A DNA stretch of 64,000 nucleotides from positions 124,001-188,000 of the forward strand of contig CANLWV010000005.1 of NCBI GenBank assembly GCA_947494965.1. The letters are read 5' to 3'. The notes below the pieces were generated by a model, which was given only the letters and a program-made list of their open reading frames with translations, did not search any database and had not been told where the DNA came from. The first letter of the stretch is position 1. Every line of letters starts with the position of its first letter. Shown one piece after another: positions 1-8,073 of the stretch. A program made the translations under genes and the position numbers. The DNA comes from an uncultured Salinicoccus sp. (GTDB lineage: Bacteria; Bacillota; Bacilli; Staphylococcales; Salinicoccaceae).

Positions 1-38
1 AAATATGTATTTTAATTATATTGTGACGACATCCTTAA

Positions 39-65
39 AGAGGCCCTTTATTATAAAGGGTCTCT
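39..65. terminator. Hairpin near the left edge
   Basis: A 12-bp stem (AGAG, a G.T pair, CCCTTTA) closes a TTA loop. No U-run follows on the + strand, so it may be a weak terminator of a gene outside the window or only a transcript hairpin. Confidence 0.35.
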
Positions 66-265
66 AAATTATTGATTTCCTATTGAATATCCGATAATGA
101 TACGTCCTTATTAATAAAAAGAAGAACTATTATAGCGGAAGGCTTCATTATAATCTAATATGTTATTATTTATGTGAATAACAACTTTATATTTAAAATG
201 TTGGGAACTAAAAGGCGGAAGCACGGCTTCAGCAATAAGAAAAAGGATATAATGCTCTATAATGA

Positions 266-336
266 AGAATATATCAGGTTCCACAAGAGTTGATGGATTT
301 TGCTATAAACATGAGTGATTATGTGGAATTTATGTA
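266..336 (+). pseudogene. Possible 3' tail of a lost gene
   Basis: Just upstream of the HNH-like gene a short stop-to-stop frame reads like the C-terminus of a real protein (contains VPQELMDFAINMSDY and ends at a TAA about 20 bases before the next gene). It has no start codon with a ribosome binding site. The rest of bases 1-359 shows nothing else I can name. I do not recognise the family. Confidence 0.2.
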
Positions 337-359
337 ATAAAACGAGGTGAGAATTAAAA

Positions 360-920
360 ATGGGAAAAAAAGACGAGTATTTTGCTTTGCTTTCTAAAAC
401 CTATAATGAAGCAGTAGAATTTCTGCTTGATAAATATGGTGCAGCAGAAGACGATTACTATAGAGAAAAATCGTATGGGCGATTCTTAAATGGAGAAATA
501 AAAAGTATTGCAAAAGGGAAGTTTTCGAGATCGCTTGAGGGGTTAGAGTGTCATCACATTTCGGAAAACAAGTATTTAAATATGACAAATGGGGGATTCA
601 TAAGGAGACAAAATATACCTTTTGAATACCATAAAAAAGAAAACTTGGTGTTCTGTGATATTGTTGAACATGCTATACTACATACTTTAATTGCTAAAGA
701 AACATCGTTAGAATTTGGATATCCAGGGTATAAAGAATTTTTAAGACCTAAAATAGCGGACTGGTATGTTAAAAAAGATATTCCTCAAAAAAGCAAATGG
801 CATATCGCCTGTTACCATAAAGCTTATTTAACACCTGAGGAAGCGCTTGATTTATTAGAGGAAATGGACGGCATATTGTCAGTTGAACAAAAAGTAATTG
901 ATCAAGCTATGAGAAGATAA
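360..920 (+). CDS. HNH-like putative nuclease domain protein
   Basis: A 186-aa protein, preceded by a good GAGGTGAG ribosome binding site. The middle carries ECHHI (about residues 63-67) and, some 30 residues later, an N-x-VFC segment followed by EHAILH. This His/Cys layout resembles the beta-beta-alpha metal fold of HNH endonucleases, but the canonical terminal N/H is not obvious, so catalysis is unproven. No signal peptide or membrane segment is visible. The C-terminal 60 residues look helical and acidic. It stands alone, with a gene-tail relic upstream, and is A+T-rich. Proteins of this general type occur near prophages and toxin-immunity loci. I cannot assign a pathway. The call rests on motif resemblance only. 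Confidence 0.5.
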   Translation: MGKKDEYFALLSKTYNEAVEFLLDKYGAAEDDYYREKSYGRFLNGEIKSIAKGKFSRSLEGLECHHISENKYLNMTNGGFIRRQNIPFEYHKKENLVFCDIVEHAILHTLIAKETSLEFGYPGYKEFLRPKIADWYVKKDIPQKSKWHIACYHKAYLTPEEALDLLEEMDGILSVEQKVIDQAMRR

Positions 921-1057
921 AAAATTAAGTTTTGCAAAGCATTTAATTATTAAATCATGATACATTATCATTTCCATCTCGCCAATCAACGCAAGAAGGT
1001 ACTTACGCGTTTACTTTAACAGGGAACAGAAACTTAAAATGGAGATAATATAAAAAT

Positions 1058-1408
1058 ATGATTTCATTCTTTTTAACCGCATTACGCTTATTGAAAGCCA
1101 TCGGCAAAGCATTCGCACGTCCGGCGTTTAAATCCTTATTGTTCACGCTCTTCCTGATTCTTTTGTCGGGGACATTATTTTATACTGGCGTAGAAGGGTG
1201 GGGCGTGTTGGATGCGATCTACTTTGGAGTGGTGAGTCTGGTGCCGAGCAGCGTGGATATAGGTATGGCACCCGTCACCAATTCAGGGAAGATATTCACC
1301 ATGATGTACTTGGTGGTAGGGGTTGGCGTAATGGTCAGCATGCTTGGCATGATCGCCAAGGAAGTCATCGACTTTAAACCTGAGAAGAATAAAGACAATG
1401 TTAATTGA
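1058..1408 (+). CDS. Two-TM channel-like protein lacking the K+ selectivity filter
   Basis: A 116-aa protein with the layout of small Ion_trans_2 potassium channels: an amphipathic N-terminus, TM1 at about residues 27-43, a pore-helix region (GWGVLDAIYFGVVSL, 47-61), a filter region, and TM2 at about 79-101. Surrounding residues match the family closely (LDAIYF before the filter, APVTNSGKIFTMMY after it). The segment that should read T-V-G-Y-G is VPSSVDIGM (62-70). Either it no longer selects K+, or it has become a regulatory or structural membrane protein. The ribosome binding site GGAGAT lies 10 bases before the ATG. It converges on cls and shares a bidirectional terminator with it. Confidence 0.65.
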   Translation: MISFFLTALRLLKAIGKAFARPAFKSLLFTLFLILLSGTLFYTGVEGWGVLDAIYFGVVSLVPSSVDIGMAPVTNSGKIFTMMYLVVGVGVMVSMLGMIAKEVIDFKPEKNKDNVN

Positions 1409-1428
1409 TTGGATTTCTAAGTATATGA

Positions 1429-1474
1429 AAGCACCCCTAAAGTTGAGTTCTGACATTCAACTTCAGGGGTGCTT
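1429..1474. terminator. Bidirectional terminator between channel-like gene and cls
   Basis: An 18-bp stem with one wobble pair (left arm AAGCACCCCTAAAGTTGA) has A- and T-rich flanks on both sides. It lies between two convergent genes and can serve both. Confidence 0.8.
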
Positions 1475-1507
1475 ATTAATGTTATTAAGTTTTTTATAAT
1501 CGTACTT

Positions 1508-2989
1508 CTAAAGTATTGGCGACACAAGCTGCGCGAATCCTTCTTTCACTTTGATCCAATTGCTGCGGGCTTTATATTTTTCTTCAGTGAGCAGAGTGGC
1601 ATCCTGAATATCAGCTTCGTATATCTCACGGTAATGCTTGGCCTGTTCTTTATCATATATGAAGGCATTGACTTCAAAGTTCAATGAGAAGCTTCTGACG
1701 TCTACATTCGTTGTACCGATGCTGAGGACTTCATCATCCACCATAACGACCTTCTGGTGGTTGAAGCCTTTTTCATAAGTATGGACGGTTGCGCCCATTT
1801 TGACCAGTGTGCCGGCATTGGAATATGTTGCCCAATAGACGAAGGGATGGTCCGGGAAGCTTGGAATCATAAGGTGGACCTTGACCCCACTTAAAATGGC
1901 AATTTTCAATGCTTCGAAGAAGGCTTGGTCTGGGATGAAATAGGGTGTTTGGATATATATGGAGTCTTTAGCGCTGTGTATCATTTGCATATATCCATAT
2001 TTAATCTGCTCCCATTCCTCATCAGGTCCACTGGTGACAATCTGGATCGGTTTTTCACCGTGGGAGGGTATTTCAGGGAAATAGCGATCTTCATTGTCTA
2101 TGCGATCTCCGCCAGGCTGCGAATTCCAATCCAGGAGGAAACGAAGTTGAAGCGATCTCACCGCATCACCCTGTATCTTGAGATGGGTGTCCCGCCAGAA
2201 GCCGAACTTCTTATCCCGTCCCAAATATTCATCGCCCACGTTAAATCCACCAACGTATCCGATCTTCCCATCAATCACGACAATCTTCCGGTGGTTACGA
2301 TTGTTCACACGCGGGTTGATCAATGGAAATATGCTGGAGAAGAATGATTTGGCGTCTCCGCCTTCTTTTTTGAGCGTGCTGAAGCTTTTTAGACTGAGAC
2401 GCCGGGACCCCATATCATCATAAAGGATTTTAACCGTAACGCCTTCCTTCTGCTTTTCAAGCAGCGCATCATAGAGCGTCTGACCGATCCTGTCCAATTT
2501 TAGAATGTAGTATTGGAAATGGATGTGATCCGTTGCGTTGCGGATATCTTCAAGCAGGGAATCGAATTTATCCCGGCCGTTTGTAAAGGTTTGGATGTTG
2601 TTGTTCGTCGTCAGGAAGGACTGATCGTTATAGAGCATCATATGGATCATCTGGTGATATTTTTTTGTGGTTGCATTTGGAAACTCGAATGACCCATCTT
2701 CCAAGTCTTCCAGCTGATTTTCAACAAGATGAGACATGCCCAATTTCTCATCTTCTGGAATGGTGAATATGCTTTTCCTGTATATGGTGCGGCCAAACAG
2801 CATGTATAGGATGAACCCTATGATGGGCAGGAAGAATAAGATCAACAACCAGGCCCAAAGGCTTTGTGCATTGCGTCGTTCAAGAAAGATGAGGCTGATT
2901 GCCAACAACACATTTAAAATTATGATGACTGTAGTGATGATGCTTAGGATATAAGTATCAAATATATAATCGAAGAAAAACCAGTCCAT
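1508..2989 (-). CDS. cls: Cardiolipin synthase
   Basis: A 493-aa membrane phospholipase-D-superfamily enzyme that joins two phosphatidylglycerols into cardiolipin and glycerol at the cytoplasmic membrane. Two N-terminal TM helices (about 10-35 and 44-66) precede two HKD motifs: H233-x-K-x4-D240 (HRKIVVID) and H410-x-K-x4-D417 (HQKVVMVD). Length and domain order match the bacterial ClsA/Cls type. The ATG follows GAGGTGG. Transcribed alone; its 3' end faces the channel-like gene through a shared terminator. Staphylococci usually have two cls genes; which paralogue this corresponds to cannot be decided here. Confidence 0.93.
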   Translation of the reverse strand: MDWFFFDYIFDTYILSIITTVIIILNVLLAISLIFLERRNAQSLWAWLLILFFLPIIGFILYMLFGRTIYRKSIFTIPEDEKLGMSHLVENQLEDLEDGSFEFPNATTKKYHQMIHMMLYNDQSFLTTNNNIQTFTNGRDKFDSLLEDIRNATDHIHFQYYILKLDRIGQTLYDALLEKQKEGVTVKILYDDMGSRRLSLKSFSTLKKEGGDAKSFFSSIFPLINPRVNNRNHRKIVVIDGKIGYVGGFNVGDEYLGRDKKFGFWRDTHLKIQGDAVRSLQLRFLLDWNSQPGGDRIDNEDRYFPEIPSHGEKPIQIVTSGPDEEWEQIKYGYMQMIHSAKDSIYIQTPYFIPDQAFFEALKIAILSGVKVHLMIPSFPDHPFVYWATYSNAGTLVKMGATVHTYEKGFNHQKVVMVDDEVLSIGTTNVDVRSFSLNFEVNAFIYDKEQAKHYREIYEADIQDATLLTEEKYKARSNWIKVKEGFAQLVSPIL

Positions 2990-3044
2990 TTATCCACCTC
3001 GTAATCATTTTGATGTCACTGAAATCCTCTGCGCATTATACCAT

Positions 3045-3143
3045 AATAAACTGTAGAAGAAACTGCATAGTGCATCGAAAGCGATGGCGTCACGTCTCGA
3101 TCAACTGGAAGATAAGAAGCGGCTGATTGATCTGCAGAAATAA
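3045..3143 (+). pseudogene. Possible C-terminal coding remnant
   Basis: Between the cls promoter region and the terminator of the next gene, a stop-to-stop frame encodes KAMASRLDQLEDKKRLID and ends at TAA 3141-3143. The leucine-rich, charged, coiled-coil-like tail resembles the C-terminus of MerR-type regulators, but only about 30 codons remain and no start is present. Low-confidence relic. Confidence 0.2.
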
Positions 3144-3193
3144 AACACAAATATCCCCCCATCTACAAAAGTATGTGGGGGATATTTGTGTTT
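3143..3193. terminator. Strong terminator of the flavoprotein gene
   Basis: A perfect 17-bp stem (AAACACAAATATCCCCC and its complement, 3177-3193) with a 17-base loop. It sits just past the end of the leftward oxidoreductase gene and has A/T-rich outer arms in both directions. Confidence 0.8.
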
Positions 3194-3227
3194 GGTGATT
3201 TATTTATATTGGGGCGGATTCAATTTT

Positions 3228-4577
3228 TTAAAGCATGGAACCGAGATCAGAAGCAGCAGTCGGGTAGGCATAAATCATCTGTTTAAGGTCCTCTGTTTTC
3301 AGCTTGAACTGAATCGCAGTGGCGAAATGGTTGATGAGTTCATCCGCTTCCCGGCTGAGCAGGTGGGCGCCGAGCACCTGATCGGAATCTTCATCGATGA
3401 TGATTTTAACCATTGCGTACCTTTCATTTGTCCGCTTGTAGGTGTACCATTCCGAAGTATCAATTTTATTGACTCTGACGTTGTACCCTTGTTCTCTGGC
3501 CGCTTCTTCCGATAACCCCACTGCCGAGAGTTTGGGCAGTGAAAATACAACACTTGGCATCACGTCGTATTTTGGTGTGCGCTGATTGCCGCCGAGTAGA
3601 TTGGCAGTCACGACTTGTGCTTCCATGGAGGCGACCGGAGTCAAGGGCAGCCCTTTTGTCGCGGCTGCATCCCCCGCTGCATACACGCGGGGGTTGCTGA
3701 CACTCTGTAGATATTCATTGACGGAGACGCCTTTTTTCTCCCAATCCACATTTCCCTTTTCAAGGTTCAAATCATCGATTTCAGGGACACGGCCTGCGCC
3801 ATGGACGACGAGATCGCCGTCCAGTTTGAAGGATTCGTCCTCTTTAATGCCTTCGACCGTAAAGGCCGCCCCTGTCTTTTCAATGGATTTGACTTCTGTG
3901 TCCAGGTGGATCTGAATACCGTTTTCTTCAGAACTTTTCACCAGCAGGTCGACAAGCTCCGGATCAAAGTTCTTAAGTGGCTGCGCCCCACGTTGGATGA
4001 TGTGCACTTCGGCGCCGGCACGGGCTGCGATGTGGGCAAATTCGAACGAGATATATCCGCCACCGACAAAAATTATTTTTTTAGGCAAGGCATCGAGTTC
4101 CAGAAACTCATCACTGTATGTCAGATGCTCAATCCCTTCGATTGGCAGCTCGACCGGCTTTGCACCGCTCGCAATCAGAATGTGCTTTCCTGTAAGCTGA
4201 TCTTCTCCAACTTGAATCGTTTCTTCATCTGCAAATGATGCCCGTCCGTGGAACGTATGGATCCCTGCCTTATGCAGCTTCTTGACTGTTCCGTCGGGCA
4301 CCGGTTCTGTAAATGTCCGCTTGAACGCCATCAGTTCGGACCAGTTGATGGTTGAACCGGGCACCACGCCTTTGCCGCCCATTCGTTCCACACCGTCAAT
4401 CATCTCTGCCGCCCCTACCAGAACTTTTTTTGGATCGCATCCTCTTAAAGGACAAGTGCCTCCGTAGGGCCGAGAATCTATCATGGCCACTTCCCATCCC
4501 GCTTCCCTGCATTTCATTGCTGTAGAGGATGCAGCGGGCCCTGTACCGACTACCACCATATCAAAATTCGTTTTCAT
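3228..4577 (-). CDS. NAD(P)/FAD-dependent disulfide-type oxidoreductase
   Basis: A protein of about 449 aa of the class I pyridine nucleotide-disulfide oxidoreductase family (glutathione reductase, dihydrolipoamide dehydrogenase and mercuric reductase group). Visible: the FAD-binding GTGPAASS motif at the N-terminus, the redox-active C-x4-C in GGTCPLRGCDPKK, a central NAD(P) motif GGGYISFEFA, the second FAD motif YAAGDAA, and a C-terminal dimerisation domain. I start at ATG 4577 because AGGAG lies 10 bases upstream; the frame stays open further but the extra 14 residues are not family-like. The C-terminus ends in YPTAASDLGSML without the His-x4-Glu pair of glutathione reductase or LpdA, so the electron acceptor is unknown. 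A distant paralogue lies at 25719-27065. Confidence 0.85.
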   Translation of the reverse strand: MKTNFDMVVVGTGPAASSTAMKCREAGWEVAMIDSRPYGGTCPLRGCDPKKVLVGAAEMIDGVERMGGKGVVPGSTINWSELMAFKRTFTEPVPDGTVKKLHKAGIHTFHGRASFADEETIQVGEDQLTGKHILIASGAKPVELPIEGIEHLTYSDEFLELDALPKKIIFVGGGYISFEFAHIAARAGAEVHIIQRGAQPLKNFDPELVDLLVKSSEENGIQIHLDTEVKSIEKTGAAFTVEGIKEDESFKLDGDLVVHGAGRVPEIDDLNLEKGNVDWEKKGVSVNEYLQSVSNPRVYAAGDAAATKGLPLTPVASMEAQVVTANLLGGNQRTPKYDVMPSVVFSLPKLSAVGLSEEAAREQGYNVRVNKIDTSEWYTYKRTNERYAMVKIIIDEDSDQVLGAHLLSREADELINHFATAIQFKLKTEDLKQMIYAYPTAASDLGSML

Positions 4578-4673
4578 TATCAGACAGCTCCTATTCGTTT
4601 TAAATGATTTCCTACACATCTTCTCTAAAATCAGGGTGTTTAAACTTATATGCCTTCTATTTTCAAATCGGCA

Positions 4674-5183
4674 TCATCGTATCCAATGGTCAAAGAGTGG
4701 ACCGTCCTGGCCGAATACGGGATCGTCATCGGGGACTGGGACGTGTGCGATATTGTTGGTTGTTTCAGGCCTTTCTTCCTGTTTACCGTAGCACATATCA
4801 AAATCGGCACCGCCCGGATAGGCACCGTAGTTGGCATAGTCATCACTTGCCTTTATTCTTTTATGGCCATAGCCGGCGGGCAGGATGATGACGTCGCCTT
4901 TCTCCGCTTCAATCGTTTCACCTTGCGCACCGCCCAACTGCAGTGTGGCATGTCCTCCTTTGACCGCAAGCACTTCATGGGTGTTGCTGTGGTAGTGGTG
5001 GAAAGGGTGGACGGACCCGAGCCATTCCCCGGACCAATCATTGGAGTTAAGTGTGGCGGGAATGTCATCACCATCTTTAAATACGCTCTTATAGATCAAC
5101 AGGGGAAAGGTGGGGTGGTTGGGTATCTTGCCATCGTCTTCTAACTTTATCGGAATGACTTCAATAGCTTCAGCACGTTTCAT
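4674..5183 (-). CDS. Cupin-domain protein, copy 1 (intact)
   Basis: A 169-aa single-domain cupin (171 aa if the upstream ATG at 5189 is used). Cupin motif 1 is HPFHHYHSNTHEVLAV, offering the H-x-H-x(n)-E metal ligands, and motif 2 follows around PAGYGH. It resembles the YjlB-like cupins of bacilli, whose reaction is not established. The start at 5183 is favoured because GGAGGG then lies 6 bases away; the first ATG abuts the ribosome binding site. A second copy at 17271-17742 shares most of the protein plus about 50 bases of upstream sequence. Copy 1 alone has the insert TTNNIAHVPVPDDD near its C-terminus. Confidence 0.75.
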   Translation of the reverse strand: MKRAEAIEVIPIKLEDDGKIPNHPTFPLLIYKSVFKDGDDIPATLNSNDWSGEWLGSVHPFHHYHSNTHEVLAVKGGHATLQLGGAQGETIEAEKGDVIILPAGYGHKRIKASDDYANYGAYPGGADFDMCYGKQEERPETTNNIAHVPVPDDDPVFGQDGPLFDHWIR

Positions 5184-5189
5184 CTTCAT

Positions 5190-5710
5190 CCCTCCATATA
5201 CTGATTACTATCCTTTTACCGCTTCTGTCTGAAAATACCCCTTTCCTTCATCTATCAATCCATTTCACAGTATTCCATGCACCAGTCGCGCTAATTTATT
5301 ATTGTCGTGCCAGGCGACTGACTCGTAGAAATCGCTGTTGATAAACGGGTAAGTTTTGCTTAAAAACCACATTTTGTTATATAATAAAGAGTATTGATAA
5401 AGTCTGTTTAATATTTGTAAAATTCTGATATTTTAGCGAAACGAATGAAATCATCTATAGAGACTCTACATAAGGGATAATGCTTCGTTGAAGTGAATGA
5501 AGTAACTGTCCATATATTGGCGTTAAGTTATCGCAACTCTTGATATTAAAGCGTTTCAACTTTATTTAGTGCCCGTCATCCCCCCCTCGACGTTATTTGC
5601 GGGATAATCTTATATTCTACTCTATCTTAATTCGCTATGGATCATCTGTATAGAACCTTTATGATTCATTGGAGGTTAAGGGACAAGGTAGAGAATGAGG
5701 AAGTGAAAAC
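5190..5710. promoter_or_regulatory. Long intergenic region with a promoter for the LTA-synthase gene
   Basis: About 520 bases without a gene. A sigma-A-like promoter is visible on the + strand: TTTGCT at 5355-5360, a 17-base spacer and TATAAT at 5378-5383, leaving an untranslated leader over 300 bases long before the ATG at 5711. I found no riboswitch consensus in the leader. The left end carries the sequence shared with the upstream region of the second cupin copy. Confidence 0.45.
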
Positions 5711-7849
5711 ATGTCAAACATAAAAGAGTTATTGAATAGACGCTATGGATATTTCATCCTATTCCTTTTTCTATTCTGGTTGAAAACATACATGGCTTAC
5801 TGGATTGAATTCAGTCTGGGCGTATCCGGTATATTTGAACACATCATTTTGTTCATCAACCCGATTGCGACGGGCGTCATATTGTTGTCCATCGCACTAT
5901 TTTTCAACAATCCTGTGTTAAGGAAATGGGCAATGTTCACAATACTACTGCTCATGTCCGTATTATTATATGCGAACATACTATATTACAGGGAATTCGC
6001 TGACTTTCTGACGTTTAACATCGTATCGGGCACCAACAATGTGACCGGCGCCTTATTCACTTCCATATTTGAAATGATGCGGGTCTGGGACGTGTTATAT
6101 TGGGTCGATCTCATGTTGTTTGGCTATCTATTCTTCTATAAAAAGGAGGCACCACTCGCCGAAGATAGGAAAGAACAGAAGAGGCGTACCAAAGCCTTCG
6201 TTACATTAGTGGGTGTCCTGCTTTTGGCAGGGAACCTGATATTGGCGGAGATCGATCGCCCTCAACTATTGACACGCACTTTTGACAGGAACTATATCGT
6301 CAAATATTTAGGTTTGAATTTCTTTACCGGTTATGATGTGTTCCAAGCATCGCAAAAAAGCCAAATGCGAGTGAGTGCCGACGAGTCAGATTTAGCGAAG
6401 GTGTTTAACTTTTCGGCCGAAAACCATGCAGCGCCAAATCCAGAATACTTTGGGGCGGCAGAGGGCCGCAATGTCATTATGATTGGATTGGAAAGTGTGC
6501 AGCACTTTTTAATTGATTACAAGCTGGAAGATGAATATGGCAACACTCAAGAAGTCATGCCATTCCTTTCCAGCATCTATGACAATGAGGCCTCATATAG
6601 TTTTGAGAACTTTTTCCATCAGACCGGCCAGGGCAAGTCATCGGATGCTGAAGTTTTAGGGGAGTTGTCATTGTATGGTCTCCCTCAAGGCAGTATGTTT
6701 CAATCGTTGGGAGCGACAAATACATTCCATTCAGCACCAAATATTTTGGCGCAGCATGGGGGCTATACTTCAGCTGCTTTTCACGGAAATGTCGGCTCTT
6801 TTTGGAACAGGACGGATACTTATCAAAGTTTCGGCTATGATTTCTTCTTTGATTCCGAGTTTTATGATGTGTCTGGAGACAGATCAATGGAATATGGCTT
6901 GAAGGATAAATTGTTTTTCCATGACTCGGTGGAGTATCTTGAACAGCTGCCTCAACCATTCTACTCCAAGTTCCTCACTGTCTCCCATCACTTCCCTTAC
7001 CCTTTGGATGAGGAAAATGTGACGTTTCCAGCGGCCCGAACAGAGGATGACACAATCAACAACTATTTCGTCACCGCACATTATGCGGACCAGGCGTTGG
7101 AGGAATTTTTCAATTACCTGAAGTCAAGTGGCTTATATGAGGATTCGATCATCGTCATGTATGGTGACCATTATGGTATTTCCAACATGAGAAACCCGAC
7201 ATTGGCACCGTTGGTGGGGGAAGAGTCGGGAGAGTGGAATGAATACAATGATACGCAAATGCAAAGAGTGCCGTTCATCATGCATGTCCCCGGCGTTGAA
7301 AATGGTGAAGTGTTCGACACATACAGTGGTCAGGTAGACATGCTTCCAACCTTAATGCATCTACTCGGCATGGAAACAGATGGCTATCTATTTATGGGTC
7401 AGGACATTCTATCAGAAGAACACGATAATACCGTCCCACTCAGAGATGGACGTGTGGTGACGCCTGAATATACTTTCTTGGGAGAGGAAATCTATGATAC
7501 AGAGACAGGGGAGGAACTGCAGGATCAGTTTACCGAAGAGGAATTGGAAGCACTTTATCGCTATAGAGATAATGCGAGAGAAGAGCTGAATCATTCCGAC
7601 GAAGTTCTGATGAAAGATCTACTGCGTTTCTATAACCCTGAACCTCTGGATGGATTGAAAGAAATCGATTATCTGTATCGTGATCAATTGGATATCCTCG
7701 AGGATCACCCAGAGAAAGACGAAAGCCTGATTGAACAAAATGGTGGGAGATCGAGCATGCATCTGTATGAAACAGATGCACCGGAGCTCGAAGGATCAGA
7801 AAGTGGTGCACCATATGAAGGTTATAATCCACCAAGTCCGCCGGAGTGA
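5711..7849 (+). CDS. ltaS: LTA synthase family sulfatase-fold membrane enzyme (Ser nucleophile)
   Basis: A 712-aa polyglycerolphosphate transferase of the LtaS family: about five N-terminal TM helices (residues 15-180) followed by an extracellular sulfatase-like domain that moves glycerolphosphate from phosphatidylglycerol onto the lipoteichoic acid chain. Expected active-site residues are present: E261, H358/W365/R367 (FHGN and FWNR) and D486-H487 (YGDHYG). The nucleophile, Thr in characterised LtaS (T300 in S. aureus, in a GKTSD context), is Ser here (S310, GKSSD, TCA at 6638). The protein is longer than the roughly 650-aa LtaS because of an acidic, proline-ended C-terminal tail. An A-x-A cleavage site at the linker is not obvious. 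Monocistronic, with its own promoter and terminator. Confidence 0.88.
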   Translation: MSNIKELLNRRYGYFILFLFLFWLKTYMAYWIEFSLGVSGIFEHIILFINPIATGVILLSIALFFNNPVLRKWAMFTILLLMSVLLYANILYYREFADFLTFNIVSGTNNVTGALFTSIFEMMRVWDVLYWVDLMLFGYLFFYKKEAPLAEDRKEQKRRTKAFVTLVGVLLLAGNLILAEIDRPQLLTRTFDRNYIVKYLGLNFFTGYDVFQASQKSQMRVSADESDLAKVFNFSAENHAAPNPEYFGAAEGRNVIMIGLESVQHFLIDYKLEDEYGNTQEVMPFLSSIYDNEASYSFENFFHQTGQGKSSDAEVLGELSLYGLPQGSMFQSLGATNTFHSAPNILAQHGGYTSAAFHGNVGSFWNRTDTYQSFGYDFFFDSEFYDVSGDRSMEYGLKDKLFFHDSVEYLEQLPQPFYSKFLTVSHHFPYPLDEENVTFPAARTEDDTINNYFVTAHYADQALEEFFNYLKSSGLYEDSIIVMYGDHYGISNMRNPTLAPLVGEESGEWNEYNDTQMQRVPFIMHVPGVENGEVFDTYSGQVDMLPTLMHLLGMETDGYLFMGQDILSEEHDNTVPLRDGRVVTPEYTFLGEEIYDTETGEELQDQFTEEELEALYRYRDNAREELNHSDEVLMKDLLRFYNPEPLDGLKEIDYLYRDQLDILEDHPEKDESLIEQNGGRSSMHLYETDAPELEGSESGAPYEGYNPPSPPE

Positions 7850-7938
7850 AGCAGGTCAAAACTAAAATAAAAATGTTGAAGCTTAAAAGGCAATATATAT
7901 TTTTTTAAGCGATAAACTATAAAATGAAGTGTTCCTAT

Positions 7939-7979
7939 GAAGCCCCCTAGCCATATTCAATATGAGCAGGGGGTTTTTC
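7939..7979 (+). terminator. Terminator of the LTA-synthase gene
   Basis: A GC-rich hairpin (AGCCCCCTAGCCATATT against ATATGAGCAGGGGG, with mismatches near the loop) is followed directly by TTTTT, 90 bases past the stop codon. Confidence 0.85.
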
Positions 7980-8028
7980 AACGGTATTAAATTCAATAAG
8001 CATGTTCTTTTACCCCCTACATCTATAG

Positions 8029-8034
8029 TATAAT
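8029..8034 (+). promoter_or_regulatory. Likely -10 element of the hsd operon
   Basis: A perfect TATAAT lies 39 bases before the hsdR ATG. The matching -35 (TCTTTT, 8006-8011) is poor, so the promoter is probably weak or needs an activator. This is the only convincing promoter between the ltaS terminator and hsdR. Confidence 0.5.
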
Positions 8035-8073
8035 GGTAGCAACTTCCAATAGATAAGAATGGGTGAATGACAT

